NCBI GenBank assembly: GCA_937893605.1
Contig: CALBGG010000113.1
Span: forward strand, 1-19,236
Direction: 5' to 3'
Origin: an uncultured Clostridia bacterium
GTDB taxonomy: Bacteria; Bacillota; Clostridia; Oscillospirales; Oscillospiraceae
DNA: 19,236 nucleotides
The notes under the pieces were generated by a model, which saw nothing but the letters and a program-made list of their open reading frames with translations, was not told the origin of the DNA and ran no database searches. The position numbers and the translations under genes were made by a program. This document shows positions 6,597 to 14,515 of the stretch, piece after piece (the stretch's first letter is position 1; each line of letters opens with the position of its first letter).

Positions 6597-7475
6597 TTAA
6601 TAGTCGACCGGCTCTGAGAACGGGCGCTCAAGGCACTCGGGGTGCTCAAGAATATACTTGAGAAGTCTTACGCTCTTTGAGTAGTAATAGCCGTCGGCAA
6701 GGCGCTCGTCGATGGTAAGTCCGAGGTCGACGCTGTTTCTGTACTCGTCCTCACCGTTTTCATTGCGGAAGATGCGCTCCTTCATCTCGCCGACAACGAC
6801 GAAAATGGAGGTCGTGCCCCAGTTGGTGAGGTGATGGTAGCCGCTTCTGAGCTTTATAGAGCCCAGGTTCGAGAGAATAACCGAAGCGTAGTAGGGGTCA
6901 GCCTCAATTATAGATTGAGGAACCATGCCGTGGCGGTCGAGCTGGCGCATGAGCCAGATAAAGAACTTGACAAACCAGCGCGGCAGCTTATTGAGGATAT
7001 CCATGGTGTTTGAGGTTGCGTTGCCCGCACCGCTGCTTTTCTTTTCGCGATAGATCTGCCTGCGCAGCTCCTCGTGCAGAGATTCAATGGTGGAGTCCTC
7101 GGTAGCGTAAACGAATGCCATGCCCTCCTCGGAGCTGTCGGTAAACTGCTTTTTTACGACGAAGGATGCGCTGTATGTATTGCGCTGATAGTTGTTCTTA
7201 TTTGCGATGAAGCGGTTGAGCTTCGGGCGCAGGATGATTGTCTTGAGTATTGCGGCGACGATGAGATGAAACAGAGTGTATTTAAATTCGGGATTTTCCG
7301 CATTTTTTGCCGCGAGGTACTTGTCGATGTTCGTAAGATCTATGCGTTCGGATATAAATGCCTCGTTGTCGCAGCGGTTGGGGTAGATCATCGGCATGAT
7401 AAGATGCATGGCGTCCTGCTGACGGATAAGCTTTCCGTCTCTGCGGTCACCGAAGCGGCGTTTTTCTTTACTCAT
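6597..7475 (-). CDS. Stand-alone 2-oxoacid dehydrogenase E2-type (CAT-fold) acyltransferase homologue
   Basis: A 292-residue protein resembling the catalytic domain of E2 acyltransferases and chloramphenicol acetyltransferase, with no lipoyl or subunit-binding domain. The C-terminal LTIDERLADGYYYSKSVRLL aligns with the E2 signature DHRxxDG, but the catalytic His position is Glu. SVILSNLGSIKLRSGYHHLTNWGTTSIFVVVGE matches the beta-sheet core. E1 and E3 genes are absent nearby. I recall clostridial relatives with the same DERxADG, so the substitution looks family-wide; those proteins may be non-catalytic or use another chemistry. GAGGG seven bases upstream supports the ATG. The gene is monocistronic, between its own promoter and a bidirectional terminator. 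Confidence 0.75.
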   Translation of the reverse strand: MSKEKRRFGDRRDGKLIRQQDAMHLIMPMIYPNRCDNEAFISERIDLTNIDKYLAAKNAENPEFKYTLFHLIVAAILKTIILRPKLNRFIANKNNYQRNTYSASFVVKKQFTDSSEEGMAFVYATEDSTIESLHEELRRQIYREKKSSGAGNATSNTMDILNKLPRWFVKFFIWLMRQLDRHGMVPQSIIEADPYYASVILSNLGSIKLRSGYHHLTNWGTTSIFVVVGEMKERIFRNENGEDEYRNSVDLGLTIDERLADGYYYSKSVRLLKYILEHPECLERPFSEPVDY

Positions 7476-7528
7476 AATTATCCCTCAAATACTTTAAGAC
7501 TTTTAATGAAATTGTCTTTAATACAGCA

Positions 7529-7556
7529 ATTTTATCATATAGTTTTCATAAGTCAA
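7529..7556 (-). promoter_or_regulatory. Predicted promoter of the E2-like gene
   Basis: Minus-strand TTGACT (7556-7551), a 16-base spacer, then TAAAAT (7534-7529) preceded by TGa (extended -10). The leader to the ATG at 7475 would be about 48 nt. Confidence 0.6.
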
Positions 7557-7568
7557 GGAATATATTTG

Positions 7569-7598
7569 TTGACAAGAGCAGCCGATGTATGCTCTAAT
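7569..7598 (+). promoter_or_regulatory. mntP promoter with an inverted repeat in the spacer
   Basis: TTGACA (7569-7574), an 18-base spacer, then TCTAAT (7593-7598). A perfect 6-bp inverted repeat, AGAGCA (7575-7580) and TGCTCT (7590-7595), fills the spacer and touches the -10, a classic place for a repressor operator. It does not look like a known MntR box. The leader of about 26 nt leaves no room for a yybP-ykoY manganese riboswitch. Confidence 0.6.
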
Positions 7599-7630
7599 AT
7601 TTCTTATATTGAAGAGTCAGGTGAAGATAA

Positions 7631-8197
7631 TTGAATTTTTTGGACATATTCCTGATCGGCGCTGCGCTGAGCATGGATGCGTTTGCCGTGTCCATCTGCA
7701 AGGGGCTTTCCGTCAAGAAGGTGAGCGCAAGGCATGTGCTCACCGTCGGCGTCTATTTCGGCGGTTTTCAGGCGCTCATGCCGACGCTCGGCTTTCTGCT
7801 CGGCTATAAGTTTGAAAGCTTTATTACGAACATCGACCACTGGATAGCCTTTGTGCTGCTTGCGATCATCGGCGGAAATATGATAAGAGAGTCGCTCGGC
7901 AAGGACGAGGATGAGGAAAACGACGATTTTTCGTTCAAGGCCATGCTTCCTCTGGCCGTAGCAACGAGCATCGACGCGCTGGCAGTCGGAATAAGCTTTG
8001 CGTTTCTCGGTGTTGATATCGTAACGGCGGCGCTGCTTATCGGAGCCACGACCTTTGTCTTGTCCGGCGTGGGAATATTTGTGGGGAATATATTCGGATC
8101 AAAATATAAGTCTAAAGCGGAACTCGCGGGCGGTGTTGTGCTTATCCTCATCGGCCTGAAGATACTGCTTGAGCATTTGGGTGTTATAAACTTCTGA
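7631..8197 (+). CDS. mntP: Manganese efflux pump MntP
   Basis: A 188-residue, six-helix inner-membrane exporter of Mn(II) (DUF204 family). The two pseudo-repeats carry the key acidic residues in SMDAFAVSICKG (about residues 14-25) and ATSIDALAVGISFAF (about 115-129), with an acidic cytoplasmic loop (KDEDEENDD) between the halves. The length is normal for the family. The start is TTG, supported by AGGTGA six bases upstream; no ATG fits. Four bases separate its stop from the downstream VTT-family gene, so they are probably co-transcribed. Regulation is probably transcriptional through the spacer palindrome, since no riboswitch is present. Confidence 0.93.
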   Translation: MNFLDIFLIGAALSMDAFAVSICKGLSVKKVSARHVLTVGVYFGGFQALMPTLGFLLGYKFESFITNIDHWIAFVLLAIIGGNMIRESLGKDEDEENDDFSFKAMLPLAVATSIDALAVGISFAFLGVDIVTAALLIGATTFVLSGVGIFVGNIFGSKYKSKAELAGGVVLILIGLKILLEHLGVINF

Positions 8198-8201
8198 TAT
8201 T

Positions 8202-8867
8202 ATGAAAGAAAAACTGAAAATGTATCTGCCGATAATTGTGATGCTCGTCATCGCGCTCACGGCGGGAATACTGATATGGTTGGATATTCTGCATGTAGAC
8301 CGGATCATCGCGGCGGTAAATGATAACAGGCTTATAGCGGCGCTCGTCATACTCTCTCTGTTTGCATTCAAGGGCTGCTCGTGCATACCGTATGCCGTTA
8401 TCCTCATTGGCTGCGCTCTCATATTCGAGCTGCCGCTGGCGATAGCGATTAACACAGCCGGTACGATACTGTGCATCTCGGTGTCGTATCTTATAGGCCG
8501 CTTTTCAAAGGGCCTTACCTTCGATGGCATAATGGAAAAGCACCCGAAGTTCCGGCGCTATTTTTCCAACGCGGAAAATTACAGCTTCACATTTGTGTTC
8601 TTTACGCACACGCTGCATCTGTCCACCGAGGTGCAGGGAGTTCTGTTCGGACTTCTGCGCACTCCGTATTTGGCGTACGTTGCGGGCTCTATGGTCGCGC
8701 TCATGCCGAGTATGCTCATCTACACGGTCATCGGCGACGAGTTTGATTTCGCAAACCCGCTGTTCTGGGCCTTTGTCGCGCTCGACGCGCTCACTGTGCT
8801 CACGGGATTTGTCTACGCCAAGAAAAATCTCATAGACGGAGGCAGCAAAAAAGCTTCGGAAGAATGA
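8202..8867 (+). CDS. TVP38/TMEM64 (VTT/SNARE-associated, DedA-like) membrane protein
   Basis: A 221-residue integral membrane protein. It has an N-terminal helix (residues 8-28), a re-entrant-type segment with FKGCSCIPYAVILIGCALIF, the SYLIGRFSKG turn that matches the family G-x-x-x-R region, and C-terminal helices ending in LDALTVLTGFVYAKK. The wider VTT superfamily includes bacterial DedA proteins and eukaryotic lipid scramblases; undecaprenyl-phosphate or lipid flipping is a plausible role but unproven here. The ATG is four bases after the mntP stop with no clear ribosome site, suggesting reinitiation by ribosomes finishing mntP. The C-terminal codons form half of the following terminator. 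Confidence 0.8.
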   Translation: MKEKLKMYLPIIVMLVIALTAGILIWLDILHVDRIIAAVNDNRLIAALVILSLFAFKGCSCIPYAVILIGCALIFELPLAIAINTAGTILCISVSYLIGRFSKGLTFDGIMEKHPKFRRYFSNAENYSFTFVFFTHTLHLSTEVQGVLFGLLRTPYLAYVAGSMVALMPSMLIYTVIGDEFDFANPLFWAFVALDALTVLTGFVYAKKNLIDGGSKKASEE

Positions 8868-8881
8868 TTCCGAAGCTTTTT
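8847..8881. terminator. Symmetrical bidirectional terminator between the VTT and FHA genes
   Basis: AGCTTCGGAA (8852-8861) / TTCCGAAGCT (8868-8877) are flanked by an A-run on the left and a T-run on the right, so the hairpin has a U-run in both directions. It overlaps the last codons of the plus-strand gene and serves the minus-strand FHA gene. Confidence 0.9.
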
Positions 8882-8893
8882 AACTATCTGCTT

Positions 8894-9229
8894 TTAAAAC
8901 AGCATATCCTTTGAAAAGACGATATCAACGCCGCCCATGGTTATCACGTCGCCGGAGAAGATGCGCTCCTTATGGTCGATGCGCTTGCCGTTGAGATACG
9001 TTCCGTTTGTTGAGCCGAGATCCTGAATGTAATAGTGCCCGTCGAGCAGCTGGATCATGAAGTGACGGCGCGAGGCTTTCGGAGCGGAGTAGACGAAGTC
9101 GCAGTCCTCGCTGCGGCCGAATATCCACTCGGTCTTGCCGCTTTCAGGCTCGTGCACGGAAACATTCACCGTAGCGTCGCCGAAGTTGTTTATAAAATCA
9201 AAAAGTCCCCTGAACTTATCTCCTGCCAT
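8894..9229 (-). CDS. Small single-domain FHA protein
   Basis: A 111-residue protein that is almost entirely a forkhead-associated domain, a phosphothreonine-peptide binder. The three signatures are present in order: FGRSEDCDF (Gly-Arg-Ser), ASRRHF (Ser-x-x-His) and DLGSTNGTYLNGKRI. There is no membrane segment and no fused kinase or phosphatase. GGAGGT seven bases upstream fixes the ATG at 9229 rather than an in-frame ATG at 9250. It is divergent from the MMPL transporter gene with about 140 bases between, and convergent with the VTT gene. Its partner Ser/Thr kinase is not in the window. Confidence 0.9.
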   Translation of the reverse strand: MAGDKFRGLFDFINNFGDATVNVSVHEPESGKTEWIFGRSEDCDFVYSAPKASRRHFMIQLLDGHYYIQDLGSTNGTYLNGKRIDHKERIFSGDVITMGGVDIVFSKDMLF

Positions 9230-9253
9230 AAGCGCACCTCCAATATACAACTG

Positions 9254-9282
9254 AGTATATCAATAACAAGAAGATTAAGCAA
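9254..9282 (-). promoter_or_regulatory. Predicted FHA gene promoter
   Basis: Minus-strand TTGCTT (9282-9277), a 17-base spacer, then TATACT (9259-9254) preceded by TGa (extended -10). The weak -35 is offset by the extended -10. Confidence 0.5.
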
Positions 9283-9305
9283 GAGCAAAAGAATGTATCG
9301 TGCGC

Positions 9306-9334
9306 TTGAAAAAAGGGGTGATCTGAGATATTAT
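9306..9334 (+). promoter_or_regulatory. Predicted promoter of the MMPL-lipoprotein operon
   Basis: TTGAAA (9306-9311), a 17-base spacer, then TATTAT (9329-9334). The expected +1 is near 9341, giving a leader of about 27 nt containing AGAGGT. Confidence 0.6.
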
Positions 9335-9367
9335 TAACACATTACTCAATACACAAGAGGTAAGCCT

Positions 9368-11437
9368 TTGAGAAAGATCGCACTATGGGAGGCAAAGCAT
9401 CCCAAAACGGTTTTGATCGCGGCGCTTTTGCTGCTCATCCCGGCGCTTCTGGGCTTTTTGGGGACGAAGGTAAACTACGACATACTCTCGTACCTTCCCG
9501 ACGAGCTCGAATCCGTGCAGGGCGAGCAGGTGCTGGATAAAACGTTCAACACCGCCGGAATATCCATCGTCATAACCGAAAACATGCAGCCGAAGCAGAC
9601 GCTGGCTCTGAAAAACGAAATACTCAAGGTCAACGGTGTGTCGTCGGTCATATGGATAGACACCATTGCCGATATCGGCATCCCGGCCGATATTCTGCCC
9701 GATGTTCTGAAGAATATTTTCTACAGCGCAGACGGCAGTCAGACGATGATGCTCGTGCGCTATGATAACACAGGCTCGGACGACAGCCAGCTCAAGGCCA
9801 TCGCGCAGATAAAAACGCTGCTGGGCAAAAATCAGTTTCTGAGCGGTTTGTCCGTCGTCGTAGACGATACGCGCGAGATCGCCGAAACTCAGGCGCCGCT
9901 GTATATTGCCGTCGCGGTCATTTTGGCGCTCATCGTCATGAGCGTTCTTATGGAGTCGTGGTTTCAGCCGCTCATCATTTTGTTTTCGCTCGGTCTTGCC
10001 GTCATCTATAACATGGGAACGAATATCTTCCTCGGACAGATATCATTCATAACCCAGTGCGTCGCGGCGGTCTTGCAGTTGGGTGTCACGATGGACTATT
10101 CGATATTCCTTATTGACCGCTACGCCGAGGAAAAGCAGCATTTCGATACGCGCGAGGACGCAATGGCCGAGGCCGTAACGGTGTCCATGACGGCGCTCAT
10201 GGGAAGCTCGCTGACAACGGTGTTCGGCTTTTTGGCACTGTGCTTTATGAAGCTGGGTCTCGGCTTTGATATCGGCTTTGTCATGGCAAAGGGCGTCGTG
10301 CTCGGCATACTGACGGTCATATTCATTCTCCCGTCGGTCGTGCTTTTGTTTGAAAAGCAGATAATAAAATACCGCCACCGCAGCTTCGTGCCGAATTTCA
10401 CGACGCTCAATAAATTTACCATTCGGCACAAAAAGGCCTTTGCACTGCTGTTTTTGGCGCTGCTTGCTCCGACGTATTTCCTTCAGAAGAATATAGAGCT
10501 TTATTACAGCATGGATAAGGCACTGCCGTCGTACCTGACCTCGATGGAGGGACTCAGTAAGCTCAAAACGGACTTCGGCATGGCCTGCACGCAGTTTATA
10601 ATAATTGACGACAACATGCCCGCAGATAAGCTTATTGAGATGGAGCGAAAGCTCCAGAGCCTCGACGGGGTATCGTCGCTGCTTGCGTATAATTCCATCG
10701 TCGGCGCTGCGATACCTGACGATATCATTCCGGATGATATAATGTCGCTGTGCAAGCAGGACGGCAAGCAGCTTATGATGATAAACTCCGAGTACGGCGC
10801 AGCTACCGACGAGCTCACGGCGCAGCTTGATGAGATGGAGGACATCGTCAAATCCTACGATCCCGACGCCTATATAACAGGCGAGGGTGCTATAACTCAG
10901 GGACTTATCGACACGACGGACGTCGATTTCGCCGTCACGGCGGTATTGTCTATTGCGGCGATATTCATCCTCATCGCAATATGCTTCAAGTCGCCAACGC
11001 TGCCGGTGATACTTGTTCTGTCCATTGAGCTTGCCATATGGATAAACCTCTCGATATCGGTCATTATGGGCAAGGAGGCATCATTTGTAGATCCAACGGT
11101 CGTAAACTGCGTGCAGCTCGGCGCAACGGTCGACTACGCGATACTTCTGACGACGCGCTTTCGCGAGGAGCTGCGGCATCTGCCGCGCGACGAGGCAATG
11201 CTCAAGGCCGTTGCCGCGGCTCAGCAGTCGATATTCCAAAGCGCGGGAGTGTTCTTCGCCGCGACATTCGGAGTATACCTCGTCTGCGATATCTACATTG
11301 TTCGCGGCATGTGCGCCCTGCTTGCACGCGGCGCAATAATAAGCGAGATCGTTATAATATTCCTGCTGTCGCCCGTATTGTGCGTGTGCGAGAGTCTAAT
11401 TGCAAAAACGACCCCAAGCTGGAGGTTAAAAACATGA
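9368..11437 (+). CDS. MMPL/RND-superfamily transporter
   Basis: A 689-residue membrane transporter built as two similar halves. Each has one helix, a large extracytoplasmic domain and a bundle of five helices. The paired Asp-Tyr proton-relay motif typical of MMPL proteins appears in both halves: GVTMDYSIFLIDRY (near residue 241) and GATVDYAILLTTRF (near residue 587). The family exports lipids, siderophores or other hydrophobic molecules using the proton gradient; the substrate here is unknown. The start is TTG, set by AGAGGT at 9355-9360. Its last codons overlap the start of the lipoprotein gene (ATGA, four bases), so the two proteins are co-translated and probably work together. Confidence 0.9.
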   Translation: MRKIALWEAKHPKTVLIAALLLLIPALLGFLGTKVNYDILSYLPDELESVQGEQVLDKTFNTAGISIVITENMQPKQTLALKNEILKVNGVSSVIWIDTIADIGIPADILPDVLKNIFYSADGSQTMMLVRYDNTGSDDSQLKAIAQIKTLLGKNQFLSGLSVVVDDTREIAETQAPLYIAVAVILALIVMSVLMESWFQPLIILFSLGLAVIYNMGTNIFLGQISFITQCVAAVLQLGVTMDYSIFLIDRYAEEKQHFDTREDAMAEAVTVSMTALMGSSLTTVFGFLALCFMKLGLGFDIGFVMAKGVVLGILTVIFILPSVVLLFEKQIIKYRHRSFVPNFTTLNKFTIRHKKAFALLFLALLAPTYFLQKNIELYYSMDKALPSYLTSMEGLSKLKTDFGMACTQFIIIDDNMPADKLIEMERKLQSLDGVSSLLAYNSIVGAAIPDDIIPDDIMSLCKQDGKQLMMINSEYGAATDELTAQLDEMEDIVKSYDPDAYITGEGAITQGLIDTTDVDFAVTAVLSIAAIFILIAICFKSPTLPVILVLSIELAIWINLSISVIMGKEASFVDPTVVNCVQLGATVDYAILLTTRFREELRHLPRDEAMLKAVAAAQQSIFQSAGVFFAATFGVYLVCDIYIVRGMCALLARGAIISEIVIIFLLSPVLCVCESLIAKTTPSWRLKT

Positions 11438-13008
11438 AAGCTAAACGATATACAGCCCTGCTGCTGGCTCTGAGCATGCTCCTTGCGCTGCTGTCCGGCT
11501 GCGGAAAAAAGGACGACGGCAAGGCCGAGAGCACTCCCGCGCCGACAAAGCATCCGGAGTATGAGCTGACGGACAACGCCGTTAATAAGGAAGAGACCGT
11601 GTATATAAACATATCTCCCGACGGCGAAGTGAAAAAGGTCAGCGTTACCGACAGACTGCACACTGATATGCCGCAGGTGCGCGTTGAGGATAAAAGCAGC
11701 CTCAGCGATATTCAGGACGTCAAGACCTTCCTCGAACCCGTGAAGGACGGCGATAAGCTGTATTGGGATATGGATTCGACCGATCTGTATTACTCCGGAA
11801 GCACCGATGACGCGCCGCCCATGAAGATATCCGTCAGCTACACGCTCGACGGCAAGGAGATAAAGGGCGCGGAGCTCGCCGGAAAAAGCGGCGACGTTAC
11901 GATAAAAATAAGCGCACAGAACACGCTCAGTAAGTCAGTCAGCGTCAACGGCGGCACATATGATATCGCGTGCCCCATGCTGTTTATCTGCGGCATGATA
12001 TTGCCGGATGAGAATTTCAGCGAGGTCTCGACCCCGAACGGCGTGCTTTTAAGCGACGGAACGCGCCAGCTCGTGTTCTTTGCCGGCGTTCCCGGAATGA
12101 ACGACAGCCTGGGTCTCACTGAGCTCGGCATACCTCTGACAGAGACTCTCGGCGGCAGCGAATACACTGTCACCGCAAAGGCCGAGAATTTTGCGCTCGG
12201 CAACATGATGTTCGTGGCAGTGCCCTTCTCCTCAATATCCTCGCTCGGCCCGGATGATATAAAGGTCGGAACCGAGAGTGTCAAGAGCATGCTCGGCGAT
12301 ATCCAGGGGCTCATGGGCGCGTTTAATTCCCTGAATCTCAGCGACATGGTGCAGATGCTCTATGGCGACGCGCAGCAGATAGAGCAGCTTGTAAACTCCG
12401 TGGGCAGAGCGGCGAAGCTGTATAAGGAGAATAAGGCGCTGATCGACGTTCTGAACAAATACGTCACCGAGGGAAACCTTGCAAAGCTTGAAAATCTTCT
12501 GGAAGACATGCAGCGCATCGACACAAGCCGCCTGCAGACCCTCGCGCAGTTTACGCATCTCAAGGAGCTTTTGGAGCTTCTCGGCAAGTTCAACACCAAC
12601 ATCGGTGCGCTCGCGCAGTTTACGCGCGACTATCTCGATATGGCGCCGACGTTTGAGAATTTAAACCGCGATCTGTCCTCGCCGGAGGTGCAGCAGTCGC
12701 TCAACAATCTGCCGACTATCATAAGCGAGCTGCAAAATCTCGTAAACGTTATGAATGCAAGCCAGGAAATGCTCGAGCGCATGACCAGTATGCTCGGCGG
12801 CGAGAGCATAAACAAAATAATAGAATTTACGCAGAAGCTCGAAAACAGCGTGAGCATGAAAACGCTCACCAAGGCTCAGCAGCAGTCGCTCACCGAGCGC
12901 ATGCAGGCCTGGATTGACTTCGGCAACAGCTATGATATCTTCACCCAGCGCACCGAAAAAATGACCTCTACCGTCGTGTTCGTGTATAAATCCGAAGCGA
13001 TAGGGTAA
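11434..13008 (+). CDS. Lipoprotein partner of the MMPL transporter, with a helical coiled-coil C-terminal half
   Basis: A 524-residue exported protein with a signal peptide ending in lipobox LLSGC (Cys23). Residues about 45-260 form a beta-rich region (EETVYINISPDGEVKKVSV, VSYTLDGKEIKGAELAGKSGDVTI). The remainder is long heptad-like helices rich in Leu, Gln and Asn (about 280-505), with a repeated LAQFT segment. Similar proteins accompany MMPL exporters in other Clostridia, some annotated as YhgE/Pip-like; I infer an extracytoplasmic partner or tether. GGAGG precedes the ATG at 11434. The frame is open far upstream, but that part is antisense-free MMPL coding sequence in another frame and is not translated from here. 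Confidence 0.8.
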   Translation: MKAKRYTALLLALSMLLALLSGCGKKDDGKAESTPAPTKHPEYELTDNAVNKEETVYINISPDGEVKKVSVTDRLHTDMPQVRVEDKSSLSDIQDVKTFLEPVKDGDKLYWDMDSTDLYYSGSTDDAPPMKISVSYTLDGKEIKGAELAGKSGDVTIKISAQNTLSKSVSVNGGTYDIACPMLFICGMILPDENFSEVSTPNGVLLSDGTRQLVFFAGVPGMNDSLGLTELGIPLTETLGGSEYTVTAKAENFALGNMMFVAVPFSSISSLGPDDIKVGTESVKSMLGDIQGLMGAFNSLNLSDMVQMLYGDAQQIEQLVNSVGRAAKLYKENKALIDVLNKYVTEGNLAKLENLLEDMQRIDTSRLQTLAQFTHLKELLELLGKFNTNIGALAQFTRDYLDMAPTFENLNRDLSSPEVQQSLNNLPTIISELQNLVNVMNASQEMLERMTSMLGGESINKIIEFTQKLENSVSMKTLTKAQQQSLTERMQAWIDFGNSYDIFTQRTEKMTSTVVFVYKSEAIG

Positions 13009-13010
13009 TA

Positions 13011-13036
13011 AAAAAGACCGCCTATGGCGGTCTTAT
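13011..13036. terminator. Bidirectional terminator between the lipoprotein and dCMP deaminase genes
   Basis: GACCGCC (13016-13022) / GGCGGTC (13026-13032) with a TAT loop and flanking A and T runs. The minus-strand copy ends in TTTTTT; the plus-strand tail is TTATTTTATT. Confidence 0.9.
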
Positions 13037-13037
13037 T

Positions 13038-13523
13038 TTATTCTATCCAAAATATTGAGTCGTCGTTTTTGACCCATTCGTCTACATCGACTATGCTGAA
13101 GGTATCTTCGCCGGTGCGGATTATGACGCGCTCGATGCCGGCATTTATGACCTGGCGGCGGCACATCGAGCAGCTCGTGGCATTTGTAAGCAATTCGTGC
13201 GTCTGCGCGTCGCGGCCGACAAGATACAGCGTCGAGCCTATCATATCGCGCCTTGAGGCGGAGATTATCGCGTTGGCCTCGGCGTGCACGCTGCGGCACA
13301 GCTCGTATCGCTCGCCGGATGGGATCTTCATCTCGACCCTCGCGCAGCGTCCTGCATCGGTGCAGTTTATCCTGCCGCGCGGCGCGCCGTTATATCCGGT
13401 CGAAATGATCTCATCATTGCGCACGATTATCGCGCCGTACATTCGCCTGAGACAGGTCGAACGCTGCAAAACGGCGTCCGCGATATCGAGATAATAGTTT
13501 TCCTTGCTTGTGCGCTTGTCCAT
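13038..13523 (-). CDS. dCMP deaminase (ComEB-type cytidine/deoxycytidylate deaminase)
   Basis: A 161-residue zinc enzyme that deaminates dCMP to dUMP, feeding dTMP synthesis. The catalytic zinc motif is HAEAN (H80, E82) with C118 and C121 in TSCSMC, where the usual Pro before the first Cys is Ser. GAPRGRINC and the upstream Cys residues match the family's second metal and substrate regions. GGAGG nine bases upstream supports the ATG at 13523; the longer in-frame start at 13544 would place that site inside the coding region. It follows yitT by 33 bases on the same strand and is probably in one transcript with it. Confidence 0.92.
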   Translation of the reverse strand: MDKRTSKENYYLDIADAVLQRSTCLRRMYGAIIVRNDEIISTGYNGAPRGRINCTDAGRCARVEMKIPSGERYELCRSVHAEANAIISASRRDMIGSTLYLVGRDAQTHELLTNATSCSMCRRQVINAGIERVIIRTGEDTFSIVDVDEWVKNDDSIFWIE

Positions 13524-13556
13524 AAGACCGTCCTCCGAAAGCAATGATACTCCATT

Positions 13557-14429
13557 TTACTGGTTCTGCGCCTTTTCGTCAATAGCGCTGCTGTTTTTGA
13601 TGTGATTTCCTATTATCTCTGAGACCTCGGATATCGTGACGAAGGCGCTCACGTCTGCCTCGTTTATTATGCGCTTGAGCTGACTGACCTCAACACGGGT
13701 GATGACACAGTACAAAACGGTTTTCGTGCTGCCGGATACCAGCCCCTCGGCCGAGATGAAGGTGCAGGTGCGCCCGAGCTGCTGATAAATGGTGTCTGCA
13801 ATGTCGCTTGCGTGGTCTGTTATTATCATTGCGGCCTTGGCCTGCTCCATGCCCTCCTCCACGATGTCGATAAGCTTGAAGGTTATGAAATAGGTCAAAA
13901 GCGATAGCATCGCCCTGTCCCAGCCGAACAGAATGCCGGCTGTTATGTAGATAAAAATGTTTATCATGAATATGATCTGACCCGTTGATGCGCTGACGTT
14001 TTTGGAAAGCAGCATCGCGGCGACCTCCGTGCCGTCAAGGCAGCCGCCGTGGCGCAGCACCGTGCCGACGCCGATGCCGAGCAGCACCCCGCCGAAAACG
14101 ACGGCCAGAAGCTCGGAGCTTGTCACCGACGGTATGAGCTTGCACACTTCGAGAAAACCGGAGAATGCGGCCATCGCGATAATGGCGCGCAAAAGAAATC
14201 TTTTGCCCAGCGCTTTGTATCCGACAAAGAAAAACGGAATGTTTATGACAACTACGAGTATGCTCAGCCTTATGCCCGATAAGTAGTTTATCATCATGCT
14301 CACGCCCGTAACGCCGCCGTCGAGGATCGTATTCGGGATCAGAAAGCACTCGATGGAAAACGCGGCGCAGGCAGCACCGATGATTATCATGACAACGGGG
14401 AAGAGCTGCTCTTTGAAAAAGCGCTTCAT
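13557..14429 (-). CDS. YitT-family membrane protein (DUF161 + DUF2179)
   Basis: A 290-residue protein with five to six hydrophobic helices in the first 195 residues (including IPNTILDGGVTGVSMMINYL and GGVLLGIGVGTVLRHGGCLDGTE, both YitT hallmarks). A soluble C-terminal DUF2179 domain follows (AMIITDHASDIADTIYQQLGRTCTFI... through VSEIIGNHIKN). The family is common in Firmicutes in several paralogues. Its transport or sensing role is not established. AAGGTGA precedes the ATG at 14429; an in-frame ATG at 14480 lies within the upstream palindrome and is unlikely. It lies downstream of the two-component pair, separated by a terminator-like palindrome. Confidence 0.9.
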   Translation of the reverse strand: MKRFFKEQLFPVVMIIIGAACAAFSIECFLIPNTILDGGVTGVSMMINYLSGIRLSILVVVINIPFFFVGYKALGKRFLLRAIIAMAAFSGFLEVCKLIPSVTSSELLAVVFGGVLLGIGVGTVLRHGGCLDGTEVAAMLLSKNVSASTGQIIFMINIFIYITAGILFGWDRAMLSLLTYFITFKLIDIVEEGMEQAKAAMIITDHASDIADTIYQQLGRTCTFISAEGLVSGSTKTVLYCVITRVEVSQLKRIINEADVSAFVTISEVSEIIGNHIKNSSAIDEKAQNQ

Positions 14430-14451
14430 TGTTTCACCTTCCTGAAAATTT

Positions 14452-14478
14452 AAAAGCGGTATAAATATATTATACCGC
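14452..14478 (-). terminator. Terminator-like palindrome between the response regulator and yitT
   Basis: GCGGTATA (14478-14471) and TATACCGC (14463-14456) form an 8-bp stem followed by TTTTAAATTTT on the minus strand, so it can act as a weak intrinsic terminator for the kinase-regulator operon. The same element contains a perfect TATAAT (14474-14469) reading toward yitT but no good -35. It may therefore double as a promoter or operator. Partial readthrough into yitT is likely. Confidence 0.55.
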
Positions 14479-14515
14479 AATTAACATATGATTTGGTAAA
14501 CTGAGGGTAAATTAT

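Noticed and set aside
7476..7630. yybP-ykoY manganese riboswitch before mntP
   Set aside because: The predicted transcript starts near 7605, leaving about 26 nt; no conserved riboswitch core is seen.
11038..11433. N-terminal extension of the lipoprotein frame
   Set aside because: It lies inside the MMPL gene in another frame. A signal peptide, lipobox and ribosome site clearly place the start at 11434.
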